Below are positions 34,415-43,596 of a DNA stretch of 64,000 bases, piece by piece. The stretch covers positions 1 to 64,000 of the forward strand of contig CBDATU010000003.1 of assembly GCA_965199865.1 (NCBI GenBank), in the 5' to 3' direction. The stretch is from JAPOUP01 sp965199865. GTDB taxonomy: Bacteria; Pseudomonadota; Alphaproteobacteria; Rhodobacterales; Rhodobacteraceae. Below the pieces are notes generated by a model. The model did no database searches, was not told the DNA's origin, and saw only the letters and a program-made list of their open reading frames with translations. Both the position numbers and the translations under genes were made by a program. Position 1 is the stretch's first letter, and every line of letters starts with the position of its first letter.

Positions 34415-34849
34415 TCAGTGCTTAACGGTAGGCTGGGAATCACAGTCGAGCGAGCCATCCTGGATGAACGGACCATAGCTCACTGATCGTGGCCTCGTAG
34501 TCCCCAAAATGACAACGACTCCTTCGTCCTCCGCTACCGGTGCATCACGACGCAATTCACCCTTGGCGTTATCCTCGTTGAGCAAACAGTCCAGATCCGT
34601 CTTTTCCCTGGCTGGCTCGCCCACTGCATCGCCGCGTCGCACCTGGCCCAGCCGGGCACGGATCCCTGGCACATCTTCGTGATCAATGCGGGTAACGATC
34701 CGGGTGCTACCGGGTTTAAGGCAGTCGAAGTGTACCGACTTCCTATGTCTCAGTAGCGAGGCGAGAACCTGCATATACTCGGCCAGCCGAGCCATCGGGA
34801 TGGTCTCGGGCGTGTAGGCGTCGATGTACAGCGTATATGTCTCGTTCAT
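34415..34849 (-). CDS. Conserved hypothetical protein, apparently truncated at its C-terminus
   Basis: This 144-aa protein starts MNETYTLYIDAYTPETIPMA and contains RLAEYMQVLASLLRHRKSVH, PGSTRIVTRIDHEDVPGIR and LNEDNAKGELR. I recall similar proteobacterial proteins in which a GPFxQxGSLDG segment leads into a further domain. Here, after FIQDGSLD, the sequence changes to a short unrelated tail and stops 2 bp before the DrmA frame. It may be the broken edge of the gene displaced by the defence operon, or a small member of that operon. The function is unknown. Confidence 0.55.
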   Translation of the reverse strand: MNETYTLYIDAYTPETIPMARLAEYMQVLASLLRHRKSVHFDCLKPGSTRIVTRIDHEDVPGIRARLGQVRRGDAVGEPAREKTDLDCLLNEDNAKGELRRDAPVAEDEGVVVILGTTRPRSVSYGPFIQDGSLDCDSQPTVKH

Positions 34850-35053
34850 GTGATTGATCCCCAAGCGAAACCAGTCTTCGCACAATCCCGTTCACCTTCG
34901 ACGAAAAACTATCCGATTCCATCGCAATGTCGACACCTGCTTTCGCTGTAGATCACTCGTGCGGCATACCCTCAATCGGAATGCACCAGCGCGGGCATGT
35001 GTTCGACGCTGACAAAGGGGACGAGCGCCTTGTCGGATGGCGTTGCGGGCATG

Positions 35054-36355
35054 TCAGTAAGTCTCGGCATAAGCGGCGCATTGCCCGGATAGGTCCATGT
35101 CGGCGACATGGGCGATCTCAGAGGTCTTGTGGGCCACATAGACATCGGCGAAGCTTTCGGGGAACCAGCCCCGGACAGTGGCGTTGCTGCTGAACCGTTC
35201 CAGCGCGGCCTCAAGCGTTTCGGGCAGGCGGATGAAACCCCGCGCGGCCAGGTCCTCAGGCGGCAGGAGTGACAGATCCTCTTCTGTCGGCACAGGAGCT
35301 GTCAGACCCTCCTCGATCCCCTGACAGCCCGCATGAATCACGGCGGCCAGAGCCAGATGCGGGCAGGCCGCAGCATCGGCAGCGCGGAATTCAATGTTGA
35401 ATTGCCGGGCGATGCCGGCGGGATCCTTTGCCGTGACCGGACAAACACGCAGGGACGCCTCGCGATCGCGGAATCCCAGATTGTTGAAGGCGGCGGACCA
35501 GCGATGCGGTGTCAGGCGCAGATAGGACACGACCGAGGGCGCGGTAAGCGCAACAATACTGTCGAGATACTTCAGCACGCCTGCCGCAAAGGCCGAGGTG
35601 AGCGCCGACATGCCGCACGGCCCCTTTGCATCATGGGTTGCTGGCGTGCCATCCGGGTTGAGAAAGCTCACATGAATATGCACCCCGTTGCCGACGCTGG
35701 TAGGATCAAGAATCGGGGCATAGGTGGCGGTCTCGCCGAAATGGCGTGCGGTTGAACGGGTGAGTTCCCGCACAATCACGGCGGCATCGGCGGCACGGAC
35801 CCCCTGTTCGGGACCGATGACGACCTCGTATTGATTGGGGCCATACTCCTTCATGATGCTGTCGGGGCTGAGCCCTGCCGCGGCGATCTGTGCCATCAGC
35901 ATCCCGCAGAGATCCCGCTGGGCCTCGAAAGCTGTGCGGCCATAGCCCTCGCCCGTGTGGCGATTTGCACCCTTAAGCTGAAATTCATGTTCAAACGCGG
36001 CGAGCAGTTGAACGCCGCCCACCTGTTCCAGTCGCGCGAGAGCGGCTTTGAGCAGTGACCGGGTGCAGAATTCCCAAGGCGCGCCATCGAGTGTCACGAT
36101 GTCACCAAGCATGAACCGTTCGGTGCGCACGCCAAATTCCGCCGTGACCGAGGCCGTCTCATCCGGCACCAGCAGCAGATCGCCCAAGGCGCCAAAGGGG
36201 CTGTCGGCAATCCCGTCAAAGCAGGTGATCTGCACATTTGTCGGGGTCCAGCCCACGCCCCGCACCAGCCGTCTGTCCAGTTGATCGGCGGGAAAGGCCT
36301 TGCCTCGCACCTTGCCGGCAAGATCGCAGTTTGCTGCGAAAATCAGTTCACTCAT
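35054..36355 (-). CDS. Glutamine-synthetase-like ligase (divergent)
   Basis: This 433-aa GS-fold protein has EHEFQLKG (metal site), EYGPNQYEVVI, GNGVHIHVSFLNPDGTPA, LTPHRWSAAFNNLGFRDREA and EFRAADAAACPHLALAA. The usual lysine before the GxGxH loop is missing (reads PILDPTSVGNG), so it is probably an amide or gamma-glutamyl ligase with a special substrate, not a nitrogen-assimilating GS. The ATG at 36355 has GGAGAGACCG before it and overlaps the regulator gene by 8 bp. It is divergent from a set of amide hydrolases and a Liv transporter, suggesting one pathway. Confidence 0.82.
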   Translation of the reverse strand: MSELIFAANCDLAGKVRGKAFPADQLDRRLVRGVGWTPTNVQITCFDGIADSPFGALGDLLLVPDETASVTAEFGVRTERFMLGDIVTLDGAPWEFCTRSLLKAALARLEQVGGVQLLAAFEHEFQLKGANRHTGEGYGRTAFEAQRDLCGMLMAQIAAAGLSPDSIMKEYGPNQYEVVIGPEQGVRAADAAVIVRELTRSTARHFGETATYAPILDPTSVGNGVHIHVSFLNPDGTPATHDAKGPCGMSALTSAFAAGVLKYLDSIVALTAPSVVSYLRLTPHRWSAAFNNLGFRDREASLRVCPVTAKDPAGIARQFNIEFRAADAAACPHLALAAVIHAGCQGIEEGLTAPVPTEEDLSLLPPEDLAARGFIRLPETLEAALERFSSNATVRGWFPESFADVYVAHKTSEIAHVADMDLSGQCAAYAETY

Positions 36356-37193
36356 CGGTCTCTCCATTCATGTTCCGCACGGCATCCCAGGCTTCGATCC
36401 GGGCGCGGGTGGTCTCCCAGTTGTCTTCCGCCACCCGGGTCACCAGCGCCTCGGCGACGGCGAGCGCGGCAGAATAGCTGTCCCAAACCGTGCCGGTTTC
36501 AATGGGAACCGCCAGAACCTCGCTGGCGTGTCGGGTGGCCGGGGAAAGCCATTTGTCGGTCATCAAAACCACCTGAGCCCTGCGCGCCGCCGCCTGTTTG
36601 GCAAGCTGGGTCAGGCTTTCCTCATAACGCCGAAAATCCACCAGAAAGAACACATCCCCAGGGTTCAGTCGTAACAGATATTCCGGCCAGGCCTGCGGAT
36701 CGCGAGGAAGATGGTAGACACCCTTCCTGGCCTGGCGCAGGTGGAAGGACAGATGTTGCGCGATGCTGTCACTGGTGCGCCCGCCCAGGGCGTAGACACC
36801 GCGCCTGGGATCGGCCAATAACGAGCAGACCCGCAGGAACTGAACCTCAGTCACCGCATCGCGGGCCGATTGCATCTGCGTCGCCGCCCGCGCGATGAAC
36901 TCGGCCAGATAGTCGCCTTCGATCCAGCGCCCATCCTCGTGCAACTCCACCGGAGAGCGATCCCCGGCCTTGAGCTCAGCCAGCAGGCGACGCTGCATGT
37001 CCTGATAGCCGCTCAGGCCGATCTTGGTCACAAAACGCGTGATTGACGGTGCCGATACCTCGGCCCGAGCGGCCAGTTCCTGAATCGAGATCAGGCCAGC
37101 ATAGGGGTAGTCAGACAGAAGAGCGGTCGCCAGTTTCCGTTCCGACTGGGTCAGGCTTTCGGAGCTGAGCTCAATTTGATCGCGGATCGTCAT
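36348..37193 (-). CDS. RpiR/MurR-family transcriptional regulator
   Basis: This 281-aa protein has an N-terminal helix-turn-helix of the RpiR type (LTQSERKLATALLSDYPYAG, ISIQELAARAEVSAPSITRF) and a C-terminal SIS sugar-phosphate-like sensing domain (VYALGGRTSDSIAQHLSFHL; MTDKWLSPATRHASEVLAVP). It probably controls its own operon and the divergent gene at 37278, binding the repeats between them. It overlaps the GS-like gene by 8 bp. Confidence 0.9.
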   Translation of the reverse strand: MTIRDQIELSSESLTQSERKLATALLSDYPYAGLISIQELAARAEVSAPSITRFVTKIGLSGYQDMQRRLLAELKAGDRSPVELHEDGRWIEGDYLAEFIARAATQMQSARDAVTEVQFLRVCSLLADPRRGVYALGGRTSDSIAQHLSFHLRQARKGVYHLPRDPQAWPEYLLRLNPGDVFFLVDFRRYEESLTQLAKQAAARRAQVVLMTDKWLSPATRHASEVLAVPIETGTVWDSYSAALAVAEALVTRVAEDNWETTRARIEAWDAVRNMNGETDE

Positions 37194-37277
37194 GGTCGGC
37201 AGAGTTCATGAGAAAAAAATTTCAGTCAACTCGAAAAAAATTGACTCTGAAAAAGTCATTACCTTACGTTTGACTCT
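37194..37277. promoter_or_regulatory. AT-rich divergent control region with repeated TTGACTCT
   Basis: TTGACTCT occurs at 37241-37248 and again at 37270-37277, 29 bp apart. TTTCAGTCAA (37220-37229) and TTGACTCTGAAA (37241-37252) form an imperfect inverted repeat. These are good candidates for RpiR-regulator binding sites. The second copy touches the start codon of the plus-strand gene, leaving no room for a ribosome-binding site. Confidence 0.55.
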
Positions 37278-38048
37278 ATGGAAACGGCCGCCCTGACCAA
37301 TTTGCTAACATCGGCAGACCCTGACCCGGTTGAGGTGATCTATCCGGACAGCACCAGCCCGGTCCTGCTGCTGTGCGAACATGCCGGGCGGGCAATACCG
37401 GCGACCTTGAATGGTTTGAGCATCTCGCGCGAGGTGCTGGACAGCCATCGCGGCTGGGACATCGGAGCGGAAACCGTCGCCCGCAAACTGGCGGACCGGC
37501 TGGGCGCACCGCTGATCCTACAACGCTACAGCCGCCTTGTGATCGACTGTAACCGCCCTCCATGCGGCGAAGGTTCCATGGTAGAAGAGAGCGATGGAGC
37601 CTTTATCCCTGGCAATAGCGACGTATCCACCTGGGAGCGCGAAGCGCGCATCGACGAGATTTTTTCTCCGTTTGAGCGGGCCATCACCGAACAGTTCGCC
37701 CAACATCTCCGCCGCTGCGCTTTTTCGATACATTCCTTTACCCCACATTTCGGCGGACAGTCGCGTCCCTGGCATGCGGGGTTCCTGACGAGGACCCATC
37801 CGGACACCGCCGCGCAGCTTATGGCGTCGATTCAGACTGCCGCGCCACAAGCCAAGCTGGCGCTGAACGAACCTTACCAGATCGACGATGCGTCCGACTG
37901 GTTCATCCCCGTCCATGCCGAACCGCGTGGCATCCCCCATTGCCTGGTTGAAATCCGCAATGATCTAATCGGCACGGATGATGGCGCCATGAGGTGGGCC
38001 GAGCTTCTCGGCACCGCAATCACGGACGTGCTGGAGAGCGCCCCATGA
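37278..38048 (+). CDS. N-formylglutamate-amidohydrolase-family hydrolase
   Basis: This 256-aa protein of the FGase family (PF05013) has PVLLLCEHAGRAIP (metal-binding EH), VLDSHRGWDIGAETVA, LILQRYSRLVIDCNRPP, AFSIHSFTPHFGG and LVEIRNDLIG. FGases split N-formyl- or related N-acyl-amino acids. No ribosome-binding site is seen; the start abuts TTGACTCT, so the message could be leaderless. It overlaps the next gene as ATGA. Together with the divergent GS-like ligase, a gamma-glutamyl or N-acyl amide pathway is plausible but unproven. Confidence 0.82.
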   Translation: METAALTNLLTSADPDPVEVIYPDSTSPVLLLCEHAGRAIPATLNGLSISREVLDSHRGWDIGAETVARKLADRLGAPLILQRYSRLVIDCNRPPCGEGSMVEESDGAFIPGNSDVSTWEREARIDEIFSPFERAITEQFAQHLRRCAFSIHSFTPHFGGQSRPWHAGFLTRTHPDTAAQLMASIQTAAPQAKLALNEPYQIDDASDWFIPVHAEPRGIPHCLVEIRNDLIGTDDGAMRWAELLGTAITDVLESAP

Positions 38049-38692
38049 CCCTGACCCGCGAAGTCCCCCTGATTCCGGCACAAAGCGCACTTCTGTTCAT
38101 CGATGTACAGAATTTTTCGGCCCATCGCGATGGGGCCGAGTTCAAGGACTTGTCGAAAGACGCGCTCGAAGAGAAGTATGGCTGGTTCTTCGCCGAACTG
38201 AACGCCCGCGTGATCCCCAACATGCAGGCCATACAGTCCGCCTGCCGCACCAGTGGCATCGAGGTCATGTATACCACTATTGAAAGCCTGACGCTTGATG
38301 GCCGCGACCGCTCGCTTGATTACAAGATCACCGGGTTCCACGTACCAAAGGGCTCCTGGGATGGGAAGGTAATCGACCAGATCGCGCCGGAGGGCGATGA
38401 GATCGTACTGCCCAAGACGTCATCCTCGGTCTTTGTCTCGACCCATATCGACTACATCCTCCGCAATCTGGGGGTGAAACAACTCGTGCTGTCGGGCCTG
38501 ATCACCGATCAATGCGTAGAAAGCGCGATCCGCGATGCCTGTGATCTGGGCTATCTCGTCACACAGGTCTCTGATGCGTGTCTAACCTATTCGCAGGAAC
38601 GTCACGACAACAGCCTGCGCACCATCACGGGCTATTGCCGACAGATCACCACGGCCGAGCTGATCGCGGAACTCTCTGGGGAGGTTGCATGA
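38045..38692 (+). CDS. Isochorismatase-like cysteine hydrolase
   Basis: This 215-aa protein has the catalytic triad of the family: Asp in ALLFIDVQNF, Lys in IVLPKTSSSVF, and Cys in LSGLITDQCVESAIRDA. Such enzymes hydrolyse amides such as N-carbamoylsarcosine, nicotinamide or ureidoacrylate. The ATG at 38045 overlaps the preceding stop (ATGA), and its own stop overlaps the transporter start (ATGA). It is therefore part of a coupled operon that imports and hydrolyses an amide-like compound. Confidence 0.88.
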   Translation: MTLTREVPLIPAQSALLFIDVQNFSAHRDGAEFKDLSKDALEEKYGWFFAELNARVIPNMQAIQSACRTSGIEVMYTTIESLTLDGRDRSLDYKITGFHVPKGSWDGKVIDQIAPEGDEIVLPKTSSSVFVSTHIDYILRNLGVKQLVLSGLITDQCVESAIRDACDLGYLVTQVSDACLTYSQERHDNSLRTITGYCRQITTAELIAELSGEVA

Positions 38693-40575
38693 CAGTGCTG
38701 GCACTTGAGACGCATCCGGCCCGTCTGCGGGCCGCCAATGTGCTGCGGACAGCGGCCTGTCTGGCACTATTGATGATCACCGTGGCCGTTCTGACCTGGG
38801 GTTTCGGTCGCACGGGCGAGCGAATTGCTGTGCTGATGTGCGTGAATGTGACCGCTGTGGTCTCGCTCATGGTCTTTTGCGGCAATGCCGGAATCGTCAG
38901 TTTTGGCCATGGTGCGTTCATGATGGTCGGGGCCTATCTTTCCGGCATTCTAACCGTGCCTGCGGGCCTGCAGCGCACGGCCCTGCCGGAATTGCCGGGC
39001 TGGCTTGCAGGGCATGAACTATCGGTGATTGCCGCTTTGCCATTTGTCACCATCGCCGGGCTGGCGATGGCTCTGCTGACCGGTAGTGCGATTGCCCGGC
39101 TGGTGGGGGCCTCGGCCACCATTGCAACACTGGGACTGCTCATCATTGTGCATTCCGTCGCCGTCAGCGCGCGGGAGATCACCCGCGGTAGCCAGACCTT
39201 CTATGGTGTGCCACGGATCACCGATCTGCTGTTCGTACTGGTCGCGGCGGTCATTTTCATCCTGATCGCACGGGCGTACCGCGAAAGTCGCTTTGGCCTG
39301 TTCACCCGCGCCGTCCGCGATGATGAGGATGCGGCAACCGCGCTGGGAGTCGCGCCGCGGCAGGCTCGGCTGATTGCGTGGAGCCTGTCGGGCACGATGG
39401 CGACTGTTGCCGGTGCGCTCTACGGGCATATCCTCGGGGCCTTCTCTCCGGCGTCCTTCAACCTCGGACTGGTGTTTGCTCACGTGGTGATGATGATCGT
39501 CGGCGGCATGGCTTCGGTCGGTGGTGCCCTAGTGGGCGTGATCGCGGTCACCCTATTGCAGAATTCGGTTCGTAACCTGGAAGGTGGCGCGACCGTGCTG
39601 GGCGTGACACTGCCTGAGGTCTTTGGCCTGACCACGATTGCCCTGGGCCTAGCCATCCTCTTGGTGATCTGGCTGCGCCCGCAGGGGATCGTCGGCGGAT
39701 TCGAGCTTGGCCCCGGTGCGGATACGTCCCCCCTGCGTCGGATCAAGGGCGGGACGATCCCCGCCGACACTCCTGAGCCCGTGCGCGAAACCAGGCTGGT
39801 GGCAGAGGGGCTGTCCAGGAACTTTGCCGGTGTCAAGGCGGTGGACAATGTGAGTTTTGAGGCCCCAACGGGCCGCATTACTGGCCTGATTGGCCCCAAC
39901 GGTGCGGGCAAATCCACGCTCGTCAACCTCATGACCCGCCAGTATGACGCCGATAGCGGCGTGGCCCGCATCGGCACGTCAGAGCTGAATCATCTGCCAC
40001 CCCACAGGGTGATCCAGCACCGCGTGGCCCGCAGCTTTCAGAACCTACGCCTGTTCAACGGGCTAACCGCCTACGAAAACGTTCTCGTCGCCGCCCTGGC
40101 CGCCGGTCATGGCCGCGCCCAGGCCCATGCGGTCGCATTGCGCGAGCTGGCGGCGTTCGACCTTGGCGATATTGCGGGCATGCGGGCGGAGAACCTGCCA
40201 TATGGCGCGCGCAAACGGCTGGAGATCGCCCGCGCCCTGGCGCAGGAGCCTGCGATCCTGCTGCTGGATGAGCCGGCAGCCGGCATGAATCCTGCCGAAA
40301 CCGATGATCTGGCCAACCGGCTAGAGGCCATCGGGCGCACACGCAATATCGGCATCCTGCTGATCGACCACGATCTGAAATTCGTGAACCGGCTGTCTGC
40401 CTGGATCGTGGTGATGAACCGGGGGCAGAAGATTGCGGAAGGCACCCCGGAAGAGGTCCGCGCCGATGCGCGCGTGATCGAAGCCTATATCGGACGCGGC
40501 CGGGCGGCACGCGCAGCCGAGACAACGCAAACAGCTCAAGACCGTCCAGACTTAACAGAGGGAGTAATCACATGA
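38689..40575 (+). CDS. Liv-type ABC transporter permease-ATPase fusion (LivM-LivG)
   Basis: This 628-aa protein joins a LivM-type permease (about eight helices, residues ~15-345; GNAGIVSFGHGAFMMVGAY, GVPRITDLLF, MIVGGMASVGGALVG) to a LivG-type ATPase (~365-610). ATPase features are Walker A GPNGAGKST (~401), Q-loop SFQNLRLFNGLTAYENVLVA, signature LPYGARKRLEIARAL (~502) and Walker B ILLLDEPAAGMNP. Such LivMG fusions occur but separate subunits are commoner. The start overlaps the preceding stop (ATGA). Confidence 0.92.
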   Translation: MTVLALETHPARLRAANVLRTAACLALLMITVAVLTWGFGRTGERIAVLMCVNVTAVVSLMVFCGNAGIVSFGHGAFMMVGAYLSGILTVPAGLQRTALPELPGWLAGHELSVIAALPFVTIAGLAMALLTGSAIARLVGASATIATLGLLIIVHSVAVSAREITRGSQTFYGVPRITDLLFVLVAAVIFILIARAYRESRFGLFTRAVRDDEDAATALGVAPRQARLIAWSLSGTMATVAGALYGHILGAFSPASFNLGLVFAHVVMMIVGGMASVGGALVGVIAVTLLQNSVRNLEGGATVLGVTLPEVFGLTTIALGLAILLVIWLRPQGIVGGFELGPGADTSPLRRIKGGTIPADTPEPVRETRLVAEGLSRNFAGVKAVDNVSFEAPTGRITGLIGPNGAGKSTLVNLMTRQYDADSGVARIGTSELNHLPPHRVIQHRVARSFQNLRLFNGLTAYENVLVAALAAGHGRAQAHAVALRELAAFDLGDIAGMRAENLPYGARKRLEIARALAQEPAILLLDEPAAGMNPAETDDLANRLEAIGRTRNIGILLIDHDLKFVNRLSAWIVVMNRGQKIAEGTPEEVRADARVIEAYIGRGRAARAAETTQTAQDRPDLTEGVIT

Positions 40576-41720
40576 AAACCAAGACAATCCTGTTGGCAAG
40601 CGCCATCTCCGCCATTGGCGGCACCGCCGTTGCCGAAGACTATGTGATTGGCGTGATGTCGGCCCAATCGGGCTATCTCGCGCCTTATGACGGCCCAGCC
40701 TATGCAGGCTTTCAGTTCTGCATTGACGAGATGAACGCCAATGGCGGGCTGAACGGAACCACTCCAGTTCGGCTGATCGTTCGGGACACCCGCTCGGACA
40801 TCGCTATGGGTGTTCAGGTCGTACAGGAGATGATCGACGAGGGCGCGCAATTCATCGTGTCTTCGGCGGATGCGGACCCGACCATTGCCGCCGCACAGAT
40901 CACGGCAGCTGACATGATCCCTACCATGACCTTTGCGGGAACGGCACCTGTCCTGACGCAGGTAGGACCCCATGTTTTTGGCAGCTACCCCGCCGACAAC
41001 CAGCAGGCCGCCGTTCTGGCGACCTATGCCCGCGAACAGGGATTCGAGAATGTCTGGCTGGTGCAGTCACCTGACAGTGCCTACACGCTCGGCGGCCCCG
41101 AATATTTTGGCGAAGCCTTCAGCGCTTTGGGCGGCAATGTGGTCGGCGCGAGCCACTATTCGCTGAACCAGCCTGATTTCTCGGCCATCGTGACCACAAT
41201 CCAGGGTGCCGAAACGGCTCCGGATCTGATCGTTACCTGGGCTTGGGAGCCAGACTTTCCCGCCTTCATCAGAGCGCTGCGGGGGGCAGGTGTCGAGACA
41301 CAGGTCATGGGCGGCGATGTGCTGGATACCCCAACCGTTCGCGGCCTCGGTAATGTTGTCTCTGGCGTTGTCCATACCTCAGGTGGTTTCCCGGATGAGG
41401 GATCGGCCTATGCGGAATTCGTGGACAGGTTCGAATCGGCGACCGGCACCACACCGGACAACAACTACTACGTCAACGGCTGCGACATTGCCCATATGAT
41501 CGAGCAGGCTGTCGCAGCGGCTGGCACCACCGATCCGGCAGCGGTGAGTTCCGCCATGGCAGGCATCGAGAACGGTGAAGGCGTCATGTCGAACTTTACC
41601 TTCGCAGGCACTGACAGGATGCCCTTGCGCGACGTGGTGGTGGCCCGAATCTCGGCGGAGGGTGACAAGGAGTTCATCCTGCGCGACACCGCCGACCCCG
41701 CGATCCTGCCCCAGCCGTAA
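40572..41720 (+). CDS. Liv-type ABC transporter substrate-binding protein
   Basis: This 382-aa periplasmic protein has a signal peptide (ILLASAISAIGGTAVAE) and the type 1 fold (YVIGVMSAQSGYLAPYDGPA, GFQFCIDEMNANGGLNGT, IVSSADADPTIAAAQ, GSYPADNQQAAVLATYA). Its ATG is inside the end of the LivMG gene (4-bp overlap) with GAGGGAG upstream. The ligand is unknown; amide/peptide-like substrates fit the hydrolases encoded upstream. Confidence 0.9.
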   Translation: MKTKTILLASAISAIGGTAVAEDYVIGVMSAQSGYLAPYDGPAYAGFQFCIDEMNANGGLNGTTPVRLIVRDTRSDIAMGVQVVQEMIDEGAQFIVSSADADPTIAAAQITAADMIPTMTFAGTAPVLTQVGPHVFGSYPADNQQAAVLATYAREQGFENVWLVQSPDSAYTLGGPEYFGEAFSALGGNVVGASHYSLNQPDFSAIVTTIQGAETAPDLIVTWAWEPDFPAFIRALRGAGVETQVMGGDVLDTPTVRGLGNVVSGVVHTSGGFPDEGSAYAEFVDRFESATGTTPDNNYYVNGCDIAHMIEQAVAAAGTTDPAAVSSAMAGIENGEGVMSNFTFAGTDRMPLRDVVVARISAEGDKEFILRDTADPAILPQP

Positions 41721-41729
41721 GCGAGACGG

Positions 41730-42443
41730 ATGGAAACCGCTCTCGATATCCGGTCGCTTGAGGTGCGCTATGGCCCGGTGAGGGCTGTGCGCGGCATCGA
41801 CCTCGTGGTACCCAAGGCGGGAATCGCGGCGCTATTGGGTGCCAACGGAGCTGGCAAGACCAGTACTGTGATGGCGATTGCCGGCGTGGTGCAGGCGGCG
41901 GCGGGAACGGTTTCGATCTTCGGACAGGATATGACAAAGGCCACGCCCGATGCGAAGGTTCGTGCGGGCGTGGCCATATCCCCGGAAGGACGACGCATCT
42001 TCGCTTCGCTGACGGTGGAAGAGAATCTGATCCTTGCAGGTGCCGCCGCAGGCAGGGCTGAGACCGCCTCCGAACGCCGCGCCGCATTGATGGAGCGGTT
42101 TCCGATCCTGGGCGAGCGCCATCGGCAGCTTGCCGGTCTGCTCTCGGGCGGGGAACAGCAAATGCTTGCCGTGGCCCGCGCGCTGATGAGCGAACCGCGG
42201 CTGCTGCTGATGGACGAGCCCTCACTCGGCCTTGCACCGCAAATGGTCGATACGATCTTTGGCATCATCGAGGAGATGAGAGCCGAAGGTATCTCTATCC
42301 TTCTGGTAGAACAGAACGCCGCATTGGCGCTTGAGGTGGCTGATCATGCGGTTGTGCTGGCCAATGGCGCGGTTGCCGCCTCGGGTGCACCTGCCGATCT
42401 GGCGGGCGACGACATCCTGAAATCGGCCTACCTGGCGGTGTGA
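41730..42443 (+). CDS. Liv-type ABC transporter ATPase (LivF)
   Basis: This 237-aa ATPase has Walker A LLGANGAGKTS (~34-44), GVAISPEGRRIFASLTVEEN (characteristic LivF Q-loop region), signature LLSGGEQQMLAVARAL and Walker B LLLMDEPSLGLAP. It pairs with the LivG half of the fusion encoded upstream. Confidence 0.93.
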   Translation: METALDIRSLEVRYGPVRAVRGIDLVVPKAGIAALLGANGAGKTSTVMAIAGVVQAAAGTVSIFGQDMTKATPDAKVRAGVAISPEGRRIFASLTVEENLILAGAAAGRAETASERRAALMERFPILGERHRQLAGLLSGGEQQMLAVARALMSEPRLLLMDEPSLGLAPQMVDTIFGIIEEMRAEGISILLVEQNAALALEVADHAVVLANGAVAASGAPADLAGDDILKSAYLAV

Positions 42444-42449
42444 GGTGAC

Positions 42450-43337
42450 ATGGACCTGCTATTGCAACAGATCATCAATGCGCTGAGCCTGGGAGGTATC
42501 TATGCGATGTTGGCCCTTGGGCTGGCCATCGTGTTCTCCATCGTGCGGCTGATCAATTTCGCCCATGGCGAGATAATGACATTTGGCGGCTACGGTATTT
42601 TCCTGTCCCTGGCCTTTGGCCTGCCGCCCCTTGGGGCGCTGGCGATCGGTATTGGGGCGGCGCTGGTGATGGCGTTGGCGATGGAGCGCGCAGCCTTTCG
42701 TGCGATGCGGGGGGCGGATGTCGTTTCGCTCCTGATCACGAGCTTTGCCGTGTCCGAGATTCTCAAGGTTCTGTTTCAGAACGGCATCTCGGCTCGCCCG
42801 GTGCCGATTTCCTTTCCGCCGTCCTGGTCTGGCACCTACCAGATCGCAGGCATGACAATTGGCGTGGCACCCACGGTGTCGATCCTTGTCACGCTGGCTT
42901 CGCTCGGCGCACTCAGCTTTCTTCTGCGCCGCACCGCCATGGGAATGGCCATGCGCGCCGCGGCGGAGGATTTCGAGATGCTGCGGATGCTGGGCATCAA
43001 GGCTAACCGCGTGGTGGCAGTGTCCTTCGCAATTTCCGGTTTCCTGGCGGGGATCGCAGCAGTGATCTGGACCGCACAACGGGGCTCGGTGGATCCGATG
43101 ATGGGATTCTTTCCGGTTCTCAAGGCATTCATCGCGACAGTTCTGGGCGGACTAGGCAGTCTCGGTGGGGCGGTCATGGGTGGATTTGTGGTTGGCGCTC
43201 TCGAGGTCTTGACCCAGGCTTTTCTGCCCGACCAGCTGGCCCCCTATCGCGACGCGATCGTGCTAAGCGCCGTCATCGCCGTTCTGCTGGTCCGCCCCGA
43301 CGGGTTACTGCCTGCCAGAACCGGAGCACGGTCGTGA
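42450..43337 (+). CDS. Liv-type ABC transporter permease (LivH)
   Basis: This 295-aa permease opens LLLQQIINALSLGGIYAMLA and contains LINFAHGEIMTFGGYGIFL, a diagnostic LivH stretch, then about eight membrane helices and VLGGLGSLGGAVMGGFVVGA. It begins 6 bp after livF and completes the transporter (LivMG, LivF, LivH, binding protein). Confidence 0.93.
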   Translation: MDLLLQQIINALSLGGIYAMLALGLAIVFSIVRLINFAHGEIMTFGGYGIFLSLAFGLPPLGALAIGIGAALVMALAMERAAFRAMRGADVVSLLITSFAVSEILKVLFQNGISARPVPISFPPSWSGTYQIAGMTIGVAPTVSILVTLASLGALSFLLRRTAMGMAMRAAAEDFEMLRMLGIKANRVVAVSFAISGFLAGIAAVIWTAQRGSVDPMMGFFPVLKAFIATVLGGLGSLGGAVMGGFVVGALEVLTQAFLPDQLAPYRDAIVLSAVIAVLLVRPDGLLPARTGARS

Positions 43338-43596
43338 GATACAGGCCACCACCCCCATGCGCCGGGGATTTCGCCGTGACGCGAAAGAGGGCCATGGTGA
43401 CGGCGCGCCGAGGTCTGGGCCATCGGGGACTGTCCGAACTACCACAGTGGATTCCAAGCCCGACCGGTCCGTTCAGATGGAGCGGTAAACCGGAGGATCC
43501 GGTCGCGTCCCGAAAATGAGGAATGATTGATACGGACCAGCGGACACCCGCATTCGCCGTGGGGTGCCTGTGCGACCGACCTTCAACCGGGATGCC

